A DNA stretch of 64,000 nt. Source: Flaccisagitta enflata (lineage: Eukaryota > Chaetognatha > Sagittoidea > Aphragmophora). The translations under genes and the position numbers were made by a program. The stretch's first letter is position 1; each line of letters starts with the position of its first letter. The DNA lies in assembly GCA_965153355.1 (NCBI GenBank), contig OZ231126.1, positions 102,672,001 to 102,736,000 on the forward strand, read 5' to 3'. A model generated the notes under the pieces. It did not search any database, was not told where the DNA came from, and saw only the letters and a list, made by a program, of their open reading frames with translations. Positions 53,867 to 64,000 of this stretch are shown piece by piece.

Positions 53867-54478
53867 CACTGCTTTCTGACAGAGGATTTGTGACAAGAAT
53901 GATATCACTCCGGCTTTTTCTGCATTTTTGTGTAGGTCATAGGCATACAAATCAAGAACTCACCAGTGGAAAATCATCCCTAGAGCGCATTTGGAAGTCC
54001 AAAATTTATGATTTTTAGCTTCATCATACATGAATAACATTGCAGGTTGGTCTGACTAGTTTTTTGACAGCATATTGTCAATCCTGATCTAATTCCCTTT
54101 CATTTGATGGGTCGCACTATATGGTTTTAAAAAGAAATAACATTTTCATTTTTAAGCCACCGTTCCAAAAATTGCAGCATGGCCTAAAATATAAAAATTT
54201 GATTTTTCATCAAAACCATATAGTGCGACCTATCAAATGAAAGGGAATTTTACCAGAATTAACAAAATGCTGTGAAAAAAATAGTCAGACCAAATTGAAA
54301 AATTCTTTTTGAAAAATGAAGCTAAAAATTATAAACTTTTGACTTTTTTTCAAAATGCGCTTTAGGGATGATTTTCCACTGGATAGTTCTTGATTTGTAC
54401 TCCTATAACCTACACAAACATGCAAAAAAACCCGGAGTGATATCATTCTTGTCACAAATCTTCTGTCAGAGAGCAGTG
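53867..54478. mobile_element. 612-bp foldback element inserted in the retroelement, AGCT target duplication
   Basis: The termini CACTGCTTTCTGACAGAGGA and the inverse of TCTTCTGTCAGAGAGCAGTG; the arms stay inverted to the centre near 54160. AGCT flanks both sides (53863-53866, 54479-54482). Discounting the element plus one AGCT keeps the host reading frame open, independent support for a 4-bp duplication. Relatives: 43430-43700 and 58960-59745. Confidence 0.88.
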
Positions 54479-55102
54479 AGCTCGACATTCATCAAAACGA
54501 CTAGTCATCTTGCGTCGATAAGCAGTATCACGGTCAAGATCGTGGTCCACTGCGCAACGATCGACGAGATATTGCTGTAACGGAGAAATGATGGTAACAT
54601 CGAGTGCCGCATCTCGACCTTTGTCCCAATCAGGAAGAAAAACGTCCGCAGGACGGGCATCCGAACCCGGGAGCAGGCTGCGAATTTCGCGAGCGGGGTT
54701 GAGGCACGCTGATTGAGCTGCGTTGTAGATAGCGTCACGGAGAAGATTATGACGGTATATTCTTTCCCCGGAATAAGCGCATCCAATGGCGTGATCGCCC
54801 ATGACGTCGTTAACTCTGTCGCAGTTACCAGCTGGGCAGATTCCTTCGGAGGAATAGATTGGGAGGCCCAGCCGATATTTGGCGGCGGTGCGAAATTCTA
54901 AAGGACGCATGTGAAGATTCAAAACCTTCGCCACTGTGAAAAGAAGCTGATGTCGATGATCCATCTCGGCTTTTCTCCTCCTCCACCTCCTCCCTTTCCT
55001 CGTTAGTCCTTCCGAAACTAAAGGGAGAAGGCGGATATTGTTCAAACATGAGAGGAGATGGCATAAGGGGAGATGGTACTTGAAATAAAGCCACCAGCGC
55101 AC
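54479..55102 (-). pseudogene. Non-LTR retrotransposon C-terminal zinc finger and restriction-like endonuclease
   Basis: The minus frame encodes, in order, LHMRPLEFRTAAKYRLGLPI, the CCHC finger CPAGNCDRVNDVMGDHAIGC, HNLLRDAIYNAAQSACLNPA, and RPADVFLPDWDKGRDAALDV. The last is the R-P-x-D...D-V core of the PD-(D/E)xK restriction-like endonuclease that R2-like non-LTR elements use to nick target DNA. The N-terminal RT is not present in frame. The copy lacks its RT and is broken by the foldback at 53867-54478, so it is inactive. Confidence 0.82.
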
Positions 55103-55718
55103 GCAGACGTCCAGCTGCAGCGTTTCATGAGACGCAGATAGCGATGAACTGCGTCACGCCAAAAACGGGCCGGATTTCTGAAAAGGGAAAAGTCGAGTTG
55201 TTTTTGGAGTTTTTCATTTAATTCCACCAATGCTTACGCTTCTGCTTACGCTACTGTCAAAATTTTGAGAACTGCTTTGATTTGCGATTCCGCTTCCACT
55301 TAAATTCTGACAACTGCTCCCGCTTCCACAACTCTATCAAAGATAATAACAAAACAAGAAACTTTTATGTGCGCCTTACTACACTGTGCTTGATCAACAC
55401 CAATAACATGCACACAATCAGCAACTACAATCAAGCAACGTTACGTAGTTTCCATCTGAAACAGCACCAACAACAGCAATAACCAGAGCAACACCCATGC
55501 ATTGATTCTTTATGCTTCAAACAACTCAAAATAACAAAATGATGTAAACGCAGGTAGAATATCTAAGATAACCTTGTGTTTTGACGCCGTTTGTAATCAA
55601 CAACAAGTAGAACAACGACAGAGAACAAAAACAACAGCAACAAAAACTTCAATCATAGGAGATTAAAAAACATTGATTCATTCATATACATATACATGAT
55701 TATTGATTCATTCATATA

Positions 55719-56526
55719 CAGTCGAGCTTCACTAGAGCGCACCCGCTAATAAGGCATCCCTCGCATCAAGGCATGATTTGAAAAGTCCCAACTTTTTTTT
55801 CTTTATTTCTTTGTTGATAAGCCCCGCATATAAGGCACCCGCCTACTAGGCAAATTTCACTATAGCGCATGAAAAATGGGGTTTTTGATGAATATTTTGC
55901 TCGCTTTGAAGGCATCTGACAAACTAAGTGTTTTTGGGACGAGGAGATGGATAAGTTAAGGGTGAAATAGAAGGCAAAAGACGGAGAAGAGATACCGATG
56001 AGAACGATGACGATGATGAAGAGGAATATCGATGATGATAGGGGCATAACGATGATGTAGAGGAGCACCGATAATTATGAGGAAGAGGATGTGAGAGAAA
56101 CAGGGAGAGGAGGGATATGATGAAAATGAGGAGTGCAAAGTCGATTAGCCGATGAATCCATGCCAATCAAAGAGCGATGATGCCATGTTAGTGTGCGAAT
56201 GACATTTTTAACCACTATGCCTTCAGAGTAATAGGTATGAGAATGGTCGCTACCATGATGGTGGTTGCCGAATAATGATAACAGTGAGACTGTTTAATCT
56301 TTTGCAAAAACTAAATAAAGATCCAAATTCTTTTTGTTGCCACTTCAAAGCATCCATCTATGCCTATATGATTGTTTATAAAACCAAAAGATAAATTAAG
56401 TAAGCATATTTGAACCTTAGGTGTTCAGTGTAGTGCAGAAGTATACATGCTCGGCTACAAGGCACCCCGCCTAGAAGGCATGAAATCAACTGGTCCCTTG
56501 AGATGCCTCCTAGTGAAGCTTAACTG
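55719..56526. mobile_element. 808-bp TA-flanked MITE, relative of 4272-4445
   Basis: CAGTCGAGCTTCACTAGAGC starts the left end; the right end is GCCTCCTAGTGAAGCTTAAC then TG; TA at 55717-55718 and 56527-56528. Internal AAGGCA.CCCGCCTA motifs repeat at both ends. The middle (55930-56170, GATGATGA-rich) is unrelated to the 174-bp relative. Confidence 0.82.
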
Positions 56527-56681
56527 TATATACATTGATTCATTCATTCATTAATAGTTCCAAATTTATGAACCAACCGTTGTAAACGGAGTTGGATTCG
56601 TTGGCCTGGGATTTGTCGGCCAAAATTGAAATCGGAAGTCGCTCCTAAGATAGGATATACCGGCGCCTTTGCCCCATACTG

Positions 56682-56684
<3 letters not shown>

Positions 56685-56718
<34 letters not shown>

Positions 56719-56748
56719 CGAGAACGAGAGAGAGAAAGAGAGGAGAGA
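56685..56748. repeat. (GA)n microsatellite
   Basis: About 60 bp of GA with interruptions. Confidence 0.9.
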
Positions 56749-56945
56749 GTGATTTAAAAGTGGTTACATGGATCTGGACCCCTGCATGTAATATGGTTTT
56801 TAGACGATGGCACAAAGCAAATTATGGGCTCTGGGCCCTTGAAACAAAGAAGGGTACCTACTTCGCCTTAATCGAACACAAGGCTTTTACAAACGAACAC
56901 AAACCTAGTCGATCAAAATAAATAGGTCTATTTGAGAATTCAAAC

Positions 56946-57032
56946 CTAGATTGTTGTTGGTGTCTCGATGTTGAAGTGATAGCCTTGTTGCCGCTTGGGG
57001 CCCCTCAACCGCAACTGGAAGGCGGACTGAAT
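56946..57032 (-). CDS. Candidate terminal exon, minus strand, unknown product
   Basis: A strong acceptor (GCTTTTTTTACTCCAG) precedes 28 codons, IQSAFQLRLRGPKRQQGYHF then NIETPTTI, and a TAG at 56946-56948. A second frame is also open to CTAG|GTTTGA, so an internal exon is possible. No family is recognised. Confidence 0.4.
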   Translation of the reverse strand: MQSAFQLRLRGPKRQQGYHFNIETPTTI

Positions 57033-57481
57033 CTGGAGTAAAAAAAGCGCAGAATTACGATATCTTCCTCTTAGGGCGCGTTTCTTGTTACAGAACCGCG
57101 TTTTTAACGGTCCACTCGGTCGCTTGCCACATTCGTTCGCTTGCACCACTCAATCCGCTAACTCGCTCAGCAACGCTCCGCTTTGCTCCACTCCCTTCAT
57201 TCACTCACTTAGCTCACTCCGTCGTAGGAAAGTGAAATTCATGGCTACGCCGGAGCAATCGCGTTTGTTTTTGTCGTCACTTAAAATATGCTCTTAAACT
57301 GTCTGTCTCTCTGTCAATACTTAAGTTCAGCTGGTCTTCAGATTTCCTTTTATTTTGTCATCCTTTTTCTCGGTTTGTTTTATCTTTTAGGTTTCTTTTT
57401 ATTAGTTTTTCATGGCTTATTTGTTCGTTCGTTTTTTATTTCTTTGTTTCTTTCATTCAGGTGTTCATTCATTTTTTTTAG

Positions 57482-57564
57482 CCTTCTTCGAAAACTGCGC
57501 ACTGAAGCACTCATACCTTGCATTTTGCCAAGCTTACGGGTTATGTAATCTCCGCAAAGAATAG
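57482..57564 (+). CDS. Candidate terminal exon, plus strand, unknown product
   Basis: The acceptor TTCATTTTTTTTAG is followed by two bases and FFENCALKHSYLAFCQAYGL then CNLRKE and TAG. An ATG in good context (57241, MATPEQS) lies upstream after a CT/CG-rich stretch (57100-57235) and could be a first exon, but no strong donor was found. Confidence 0.38.
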
Positions 57565-57818
57565 ACGTTTTTGCCGAAGTGCCTTAAGTGAGAAAAACGG
57601 AGTAAAATCATTCACTTGAATAATAAATGAACTAAGTACATATCCCGATTATGTGCTACATGGTTGGGCGCTTCACTTAGCAAAAGTTGGGAATTTCGTC
57701 TGGTCCCGCTTACCAATGACGGAGGGACTAATTTAAAAGCTCTGACCATTTTTCTTTTTTCCGCATTTTTAGCAGCCTTTAACAGCCAAAACGGAAGACG
57801 AATGAATTTTGAGAAAGG

Positions 57819-57931
57819 AACAAGGCCAATAAGGTGCGACGTGTGGATCGTGGAATGAATGCTTACAGACCGACAGACAGACCGACCAACGGACACAGCC
57901 AGCTATAGAGGTGCTTTGTCGCACCTAAAAA
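57819..57931 (+). repeat. AACAAGG...hairpin element, AGGTGC subtype
   Basis: AACAAGGCCAATAAGGTGCG to TAGAGGTGCTTTGTCGCACC then TAAAAA. AGGTGCGAC and GTCGCACCT are complementary. Confidence 0.85.
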
Positions 57932-58183
57932 CGGTCGTCTTCACCCCGCTTTGTCAGTCCGTCCGTCGGTCGGTCTGTCTGTCCGTCGGTCCATCTGCCG
58001 GTCCGTCCATCGGTCCATCCGTTGGTCCATCCGTCCGTCCGTCTGTCCGTCCGTCACACCTTACTTTTTCGGCGCTAATGGGGGTTTTGGCCTTATTGCT
58101 CCTGCCCAAATGTTCCACTGACCTCAATAATGGCCCCTGCCCACCCGCACACTACTGGGGTAGCCGTGTATCCGGCCTTGTTT
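57932..58183 (-). repeat. AACAAGG element lacking its hairpin, joined to the neighbouring copy
   Basis: It starts CTTCACCCCGCTTTGTCAGT where the TTTTTAGTCGCG hairpin should be and ends GTAGCCGTGTATCCGGCC then TTGTT. The junction with the preceding copy is within the shared A/T tail. Confidence 0.75.
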
Positions 58184-58959
58184 TCACTACTTATTGGGTA
58201 AGCGGGACAAAGGGATTCAGTGCAACAACATAATTTGAAGCGGCCAAGCTACATGGCCATCCACCTGAGTTGTCGGATTCTGTTAAGCTTTTTCAGAGAG
58301 ATGCAAAGAGCCATGGATTTGAAATCTAAATAGTCTTAAAGAGAATAGATTAACATTCTTGTATCAAAATCATCAGTATTGGTCAAGCAGTTTGAATTTT
58401 GTGAGTATTTTTGGTGAAATCGCACAAAACAGAATGCATTAAAAAAAAACATAAATTTTGAATCTTTATAATTTCATTATTTTAAAACTATTCAAGTCAC
58501 AGATAATGGATTGGTCAAAAATGATATGAAAATTGGTTGACCCTTAAGACTACATCAAATCACCTCTAATTCTAGGCCAATTTGAAAAAAACAAAACAAA
58601 TACCTTTGCGTTATCACTGGCATTTAATTGAAAATATGCTAAAAGGGGAAATGTTAGCTTTAAATCTGTTTAAAAAAAACTACAGGGCCCACATCGATAA
58701 ATCATGTTACAAAAAAGGACAATACTCTACGAACAATCTTAGATTCATGAATCATTTTTTGAGAAAAAGCTTTACATTATTCAACAACTCAGGTGGATGT
58801 CCCGGCATTTGTAATGATATGCTTTCTGAGTTGCACAGAAATTGTTAGCGTGAAAGAGAATGACATAAACCTTTTTGTGCAGCCCCTAACCCTATGTCCA
58901 CAATTTTCTTTTTATCAGATTCCACCATACAGGACAAATCAATCGAATAATATATTACC

Positions 58960-59745
58960 CCCCACTAGTGCCCCCAGGGTGGAAAAAAGTTCAAGTTGAG
59001 TGACCATTGCCCCCACTTGGTTTTTTAGGCTCTACTCATTGTAGGGAAGTGTTTTCTAGCCAAATTCAAATCATCCTTGGGGCGCTTTTTGAAAAAAATG
59101 AAAAATTCAAGATTTTTTGTATGATTTTTTTTAAAAAAATTTGTGTTTTAGTTTAACTTATTTTCTGATAGCATATTGTTATTCCTGACGAGTTCCCTTT
59201 AATTTGATAGGTGGCACTATAGGGTTTTGAAAAGAAATAAAAATTTCATTTTTTATGCTACCGTTACAAAAATCATAATGGTGGCTTAAAACATGAAAAT
59301 TGTATTTTTTAGTCGCGGACACGCGACTCTACACCTTACCGTGTTGGTCGGTCCGTCCGTCTGTCGGTCCGTCCATCACATTTCTAAATCGCGAGTGTTT
59401 TTTTGCATTTCCGCTCCTGCCCAACCATCCGCGACTGTCCTGCCGTGTATCCGGCCTTGTCTTTTTTAAAACCCTATAGTATGACCTATGAAATAAAAGG
59501 GAATTTTGCCAGGATTAACAATATGGTGTCAAAAAATAAGTCAGACTAACCTGTGAAATTTTGTATGCAAAATCAAGCTAAAAATCTTGAATTTTTCATT
59601 TTATTCAAAAAGCGCCCCAAGGATGATTTGATTTTGGCTAGAAAACACTTCCCCACATTAAGTAGAGCCTACAAAACCAGGTGGGGGCAATGGTCACTAA
59701 ACTTGAACTTTTTTCCACCCTGGGGAACTAGTGCCCCACACCCTG
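58960..59745. mobile_element. Foldback element of the 53867 family core, with a hairpin element at its centre
   Basis: The outer arms CACTAGTGCCCCCAGGGTGG / CCACCCTGGGGAACTAGTG and inner arms related to 53990-54260 (TTTGATAGGTGGCACTATAG / CTATAGTATGACCTATGAAA). The centre is interrupted by the AACAAGG element at 59306-59460. Confidence 0.75.
59306..59460 (-). repeat. AACAAGG...hairpin element nested in a foldback
   Basis: TTTTTTAGTCGCGGACACGC to GCCGTGTATCCGGCCTTGT. Start segment AGTCGCGGAT against GTCCGCGACT (one wobble). Confidence 0.85.
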
Positions 59746-59842
59746 TGAACAAAGCTTTTGTTCATTGTAGGTGGACAGCTACATCTTGGAGATTGTTTAA
59801 AAAATCCCTCAAACAGTATACGAAGGTTCAGCGTTTTAAGTA

Positions 59843-60415
59843 CAGTACAATGGGAGCAAAGACGACCTAGGCTGGAGGAAAGATTTTAGGTATTTTAATT
59901 TCATTTGTTTTATAAAAAAAATGGAGATTTGTACTACTCAAAGGCTACTCTATTGCTTAAATATATTGGCTTCTCTTATTTTTCAACTTGTATGTTGACT
60001 TCATCAAGACCTCATTTTTGCATGTTCTAACCTAGCTCATCAGATCAAGCAAAAAATTTAGCTCATTTGGACAATTTATACAAGTTTTATGCCTTTTTTA
60101 AGCTTTGCCCAGATATTGATTTACATAATCATTCTTTTTAAAAAAATAGCTCTAAAACCTGCAAAAATAATCTGATATTACTGATTTTTTTTCAAAATTA
60201 TATAAAATTTTTAGCTCTATATGATGGGCTAGCTTGAAACATGTTAAATCCTGATGAAGTCAAGTTACAAGTTGAAGAATAAGAAAACCTAAAATATTTA
60301 AGAAATAAAGCAGACTTTAATTAGTGTAGATCTTTATCTTTTTTATAGATTAAATTAAATTAAAATACCAAAAATCTATCCTCCAGTCTAGGTCGTCTTT
60401 GCTCCAATCGTACTG
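59843..60415. mobile_element. 573-bp TA-flanked MITE
   Basis: CAGTACAATGGGAGCAAAGA then CGACCTAGGCTGGAGG on the left, with the inverse CCTCCAGTCTAGGTCGTCTT then TGCTCCAATCGTACTG on the right; TA at 59841-59842 and 60416-60417. Confidence 0.85.
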
Positions 60416-60419
60416 TACG

Positions 60420-61350
60420 TACTTCATTTTTTTTATTGAAGAGTAGAAATCTTTCTAATTTTTTTGCTGCGGACACGGCACTACGTCTGTAGACAACTGT
60501 AACCAGCAAAAGATCTGTTGTTTGATAGCTATCCATAAGCCGAAACAGCCAATTCTTTTATTCCCCGTCTACTAGTTAGATTAATATTGATCTCACTATG
60601 ATTTTTTAGTTTAATCTATGAAGATTCAGTAATACTTGTTATGTCCAAGGATCCTATTATACTTTTTTCCGTGTGAAATGATTTTAAAAATTTCATTCTC
60701 ATTTAGATTTTTCTTCCTTTGAAAAAAGTGTATTCATTCAATGCATAGTAATCATCCCAGGAATCAGGTCTTTCAATCGAAATGCGTATCCTAAAATTTT
60801 GGTGTAATTTGGGTTTCTTTAAGTTCTGACAAAGGTTGTCCTCTGAGTGAATAAGTAAAGTTTTAGACAAAGCAACACATTTTTTTAATCATCAAATAAT
60901 TTTCTTTAAGTATAAGCATGTTCATTTTTATCTAATTGATATATGTCTTGAGTGAAATTCTATGCCAGCTTCTAATTTGATAAATTTGCATTTCCATTGA
61001 CATGGTCTTATTCCAAAAACCATAAAGATAGGGCCATGTTTTTAGAAATTCAAAAAATTGCAACTGGAAACAGTCTTAGAATTTCACCGAAACGCTTCAA
61101 TTTTTAAAGAATTCTTGTAAAGCATTTACCTGTGACTCTAATCAATGCAATATTAAGTTTGTATGTTTTTATTGTTAATCATTGTGTTTAAGAATTTAAG
61201 GATTTAAAATTTTCGGTAAAGCTGGAGAGCTAAAACTTCAATACAAATTTGGCCGTGGCATGATTTTCAAAACTTTACATGAATTTTAAAGAGTTTCATA
61301 GAGTTTCTCCTGTCAGTCTCTTTTACGTAATTATGTATGAATTTTCCTAA
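60420..61350. other. AT-rich stretch with one hairpin-element scrap
   Basis: TTTTTTTGCTGCGGACACGG then CACTACGTCTGTAGAC at 60461 resembles the hairpin family; otherwise I see nothing. Confidence 0.4.
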
Positions 61351-61356
61351 AATCTA

Positions 61357-61892
61357 CAGTACGATTGGGTGCTTCACATAGCAAAAGTTGGTTATTTCTT
61401 TTCACCCTCCTTACCTTATATGGAGCAGCCAATTTTAGGACCCTTATCATTTTTGCTTTATCAAAAATTGTTCATCCTTCATTTTTTAAAAAATTCTGTT
61501 TGAGGACCTAATTTGCATAATGCAATGGAACAAAACAATATGCTAACGTTCCTCAAATTAACTTTTTCAAATCTTTATTTTTCATTGAAATGTTGATCTG
61601 CCTTTTTATAAGCTTTTTCATTGCTTATGATCTGATATCTTAGTTTATTCTTACAAACATCATGATTTGCATTTCCATATAATTGTCCAAATAATTGTCC
61701 TTTTTGCAACAAAACTATGCAGGATTTTGCTGAATTCTGGGAAATGTGTGCGATATTTAAGGCCTAAAAAAACAAAAGATAAAGGAATTTTGAAAAAAGA
61801 AAATGGTCATCTTTATAATTTTCGCTTCTTCATATTACCAAAGCAAGGTGAAGGGATACTCCCAACTTTTGCTATGTGAAGCACCCAAACAG
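61357..61892. mobile_element. Palindromic MITE, TTGGGTGCTTCACATAGCAA termini
   Basis: TTGGGTGCTTCACATAGCAA then AAGTTGG (61365) and the inverse at 61860-61889. TACAG and CAGTA lie at the two extremes, but the outermost bases are not fully inverted, so the exact ends are uncertain. Confidence 0.7.
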
Positions 61893-61905
61893 TAAAACAA
61901 TTTGA

Positions 61906-62150
61906 GATTACTATCTTGGCGGAAAGAAACGCGACAGTTGCTAAAACTAGCATCAACTTTGGAAGAGCGCTGCTCCTAAATGAATAAAGCTATAGACTTC
62001 AACTTGGTCTCATTTTGAAGATTTAAATCAGACCTTTAAAATGGGCCCAATCTGGGGTCTGTAGCTTGTTCCGTTTAAGAGCAGCACTCCTCCAAAGTTG
62101 ATACTACTTTTAGCAACTGTCGCGTTTCTTTCCGCCAAGATGGTAATATT
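61906..62150. mobile_element. ~245-bp palindromic MITE
   Basis: TATCTTGGCGGAAAGAAACG then CGACAGTTGCTAAAA (61912) and the near-perfect inverse at 62111-62147. Inner arms CATCAACTTTGGAAGAGCGC / TCCTCCAAAGTTGATAC. No clear target duplication. Confidence 0.75.
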
Positions 62151-62362
62151 AAATTAAGGTTATTTTATTGCTTGAATCTATTTGCTTCTTTTTATTTTCA
62201 ACTTGTGAATTAACCTCATCAGGACTTTATTTATCAGATCAGGCAGAAAATTTTACATAATTCTGAAAATATAAATCAGCTCAATCAGACTAAATAGTTT
62301 TTGCTTTACCTAGATATTATTTTCCAAAAATCCTTCGTTTGAAAAATAGCTACACTACATAT

Positions 62363-62526
62363 AACAAGGCCGGATACACGGCAGGACAGTCGCGGACGGT
62401 TGGGCAGGAGCGGAAATGCAAAAAAACACTCGCGATTAAGAAATGTGACGGACGGAGCGACGGACCGACGGACGGACGGACCGACCGACACGGCAAGGTG
62501 TAGAGTCGTGTGTCCGCGACTAAAAA
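62363..62526 (+). repeat. AACAAGG...hairpin element
   Basis: AACAAGGCCGGATACACGGC to TAGAGTCGTGTGTCCGCGAC then TAAAAA. The start segment AGTCGCGGAC is the perfect 10-nt complement of GTCCGCGACT, while the local hairpin arm AGTCGTG has drifted. Confidence 0.85.
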
Positions 62527-62529
62527 TAG

Positions 62530-63330
62530 GGGGTTTTCGCATCGGGAAAATTATCGAGATACTACATGGGGAATATCTAAAGAGTATCAATATAATACAG
62601 TACGAGTATTGAAGAACTGTAAAACTCTGGGGAAGCCATATCTGCCAAATGGCTAGGATTTATAATCAAATTTTTTACCACATAATGCACCTATAGGTTT
62701 CTTATGTTGTTCAAGGTTTTGGAGCCATTCCATAAATTCATCATTTTTAGTCCAAAAATTTTTTTTTCAGTTTTTTGCTGATTTTAACTACAAAAATTAC
62801 ATTAAAAAAAAAATCTCTCATTTGTATATTAGTTAGACACATTTACACAAATTTCATTTTTTGTTTGGGATTTTCCTCCAATTTTTGTAGCTATGGCACC
62901 CAAAACTCAAAAAACACAAAAAGTGGGATATTTCCTGAGGTTTTCAATAAAATTGCCTGATTTTTGGCGTGGTAGTAGTTTTAGGACTCACTAATAAGTG
63001 TGCAAAATTTCAGCTCTTAAAATGAAATTTTGATACAATTATAAAATTTTGAAATTTTCATAAAATGCAGTGCACGGATCCCAAGAACAAACTCATGGTG
63101 GAAAAAAAAGGCCAAGGGTCGTGACCACCGGAGATGTCTAGTACTATACATGAGTTATAGTTAGAGCCAAAAAACAAAAAAATCCGCTTGGAAATAATCA
63201 ATATATAGCCCTAAAACTGTACCACACAAAAGAAAGCAAAAAGTGTCTAATTTGTCACTGACAATTCTGGCAAAAGAATGCCAGGAATTTCATGAAGTCT
63301 TGCTGAAGATACTATTGGTCACAAAAGCGT
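62530..63330. other. AT-rich stretch with no recognised feature
   Basis: No exon-like frames or repeat-family matches were identified. Confidence 0.4.
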
Positions 63331-63331
63331 C

Positions 63332-64000
63332 AGATGGTCAGCGGTACCCGTGCCCTGCATGAGTAGGTTGTGCTTGAAGTTAAGTGCGAAGCCGAGCAGT
63401 GGCCCTGAAGGGGTCGATGACCTATGCTTTCACACATATGGGGAATTTTCTCCTTCTCCTCCTCCTCCTCCCCCTCCTCCTCCTCCTCACTCCCTCCTTC
63501 TCCTCCTCCTCCTCCTGGGATTGAGCCTCTTGGCTGGGATTTGAACATCGAGGCTGAGATTTGGGTCTCAATGCTGGGATCTGGGCCTCCAGGCTAGGAT
63601 TTTGGCCTTTAGGCTAGGATTTGGGCCTCAAGGCTAAGATTTGGGCCTCAAGACTGGGATTTGCGCCTCAAGACTGGGATTTGCACTTCAAGACTGGAAT
63701 TTTGGCCTCAAGACTGGGATTTGAGGGGGGACGGAGGAGAAGAAGGAGAAGTAGAAAATTCCCCATATGTGTGAAAGCATAGGTCATCGACCCCTTCCCG
63801 GCCGCTACCCAAAAGGATGAAATTGTTGTTGTTATCAATGATAAATTGGACAATTTCTTTCTATTTCACGGCATTCTTCTTCCCCTTCTTCTCCTTCTTC
63901 TCCTTCTCCCTTGTCTCATTTCTTTTTTTGGGCAGCAGCCCCGAAGGGGCCTCTCAGACCTCAAATTGGGCCTCTCAGACCCTAAATCAGGCCTCTCAGA
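63332..64000 (+). repeat. Arm/21-mer dispersed repeat, copy 8 (cut by window end)
   Basis: GGTCAGCGGTACCCGTGCCC (63335), GCAGTGGCCCTGAAGGGGTC (63397), CTCCTCC spacer, then about ten 20-21-bp units GGCTGGGATTTGGGCCTCAA (63530-63725), a return arm (CCCCATATGTGTGAAAGC..GACCCCTTCCCGGCCGCTAC, 63762-63810), another arm GGGCAGCAGCCCCGAAGGGG (63931) and a new 20-mer CAAATTGGGCCTCTCAGACC. Confidence 0.8.

Larger units (their letters stand above)
57655..58215. mobile_element. Palindromic MITE containing two hairpin elements tail to tail
   Basis: TTGGGCGCTTCACTTAGCAA then AAGTTGG (57664) is related to the termini of 61357-61892. GGTCCCGCTTACCAATGA (57702) is inverse to TTGGGTAAGCGGGAC (58193). Between them lie 57819-57931 and 57932-58183. 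Confidence 0.55.

Noticed and set aside
54505-54901. Alternative frames on both strands over the retroelement
   Set aside because: Shadows of the minus-strand endonuclease frame.

Overview
This is a gene-poor, repeat-dominated eukaryotic window, most likely from an invertebrate animal or another intron-rich aquatic eukaryote. The evidence is short exons of 32-269 bp with GT..AG borders, TTAGGG-type repeats, many Tc1/mariner-style inverted-repeat elements flanked by TA, non-LTR retrotransposon remains, and long microsatellites. There is no bacterial gene organisation. The species cannot be named from the sequence. Most long open frames are artefacts of microsatellites; the real coding sequence sits in short exons that had to be found by reading splice sites and reading-frame phase.

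Genes. (1) Minus strand, about 9.66-4.98 kb: the 3' end of a Kelch-repeat protein gene, six exons whose phases all agree, ending in a stop at 4978. Its penultimate exon uses the end of a 120+ bp (GA)n tract as the polypyrimidine tract of its 3' splice site. (2) Minus strand, about 47.7-38.8 kb: a five-exon phase-consistent chain ending in a domain resembling transcriptional coactivator PC4/SUB1. Its last intron is filled with a TTAGGG-like satellite, itself split by a mariner-type MITE. (3) Minus strand, 38.3-25 kb: a weaker chain of candidate exons of unknown product. (4) Scattered plus-strand candidate exons near 11.2/12.6, 15.8, 20.1, 51.5 and 57.5 kb, and a minus-strand candidate at 57.0 kb.

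Mobile DNA. Two non-LTR retrotransposon fragments were found: a Jockey/CR1-like RT tail at 17.4-17.7 kb, and the restriction-like-endonuclease end of an RLE-type element at 53.6-55.1 kb that is split by a foldback element with a 4-bp target duplication. A 3.8-kb TA-flanked palindrome (20277-24079) contains about 0.5-kb tandem units in head-to-head orientation. At least nine smaller TA-flanked or palindromic MITEs, an element with a 5-bp duplication (29384-30470) and a hAT-like element (27361-27685) are present.

The most unusual feature is a dispersed family (over 20 copies) of short elements that start AACAAGG and end in a hairpin followed by TAAAAA. The hairpin sequence differs between subfamilies, yet a short segment near the other end changes with it so that it stays complementary to the hairpin's loop plus 3' arm. 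A second dispersed family has conserved GC-rich arms (GGGCAGCGGCCCC...) that bracket different 20-21-bp tandem repeats. Element types insert into one another, so relative ages can be read.

Layout: 0-2 kb arm/21-mer family; 4-10 kb Kelch gene with MITEs; 11-13 kb small plus-strand gene and repeats; 13-20 kb triplet/tetranucleotide microsatellites and arm/21-mer elements; 20-24 kb giant palindrome; 24-29 kb microsatellites; 29-37 kb DNA elements and palindromes; 38-48 kb PC4-like gene and satellites; 48-53 kb hairpin elements, a MITE and one plus-strand exon; 53-55 kb retroelement; 55-63 kb MITEs; 63-64 kb another arm/21-mer element.
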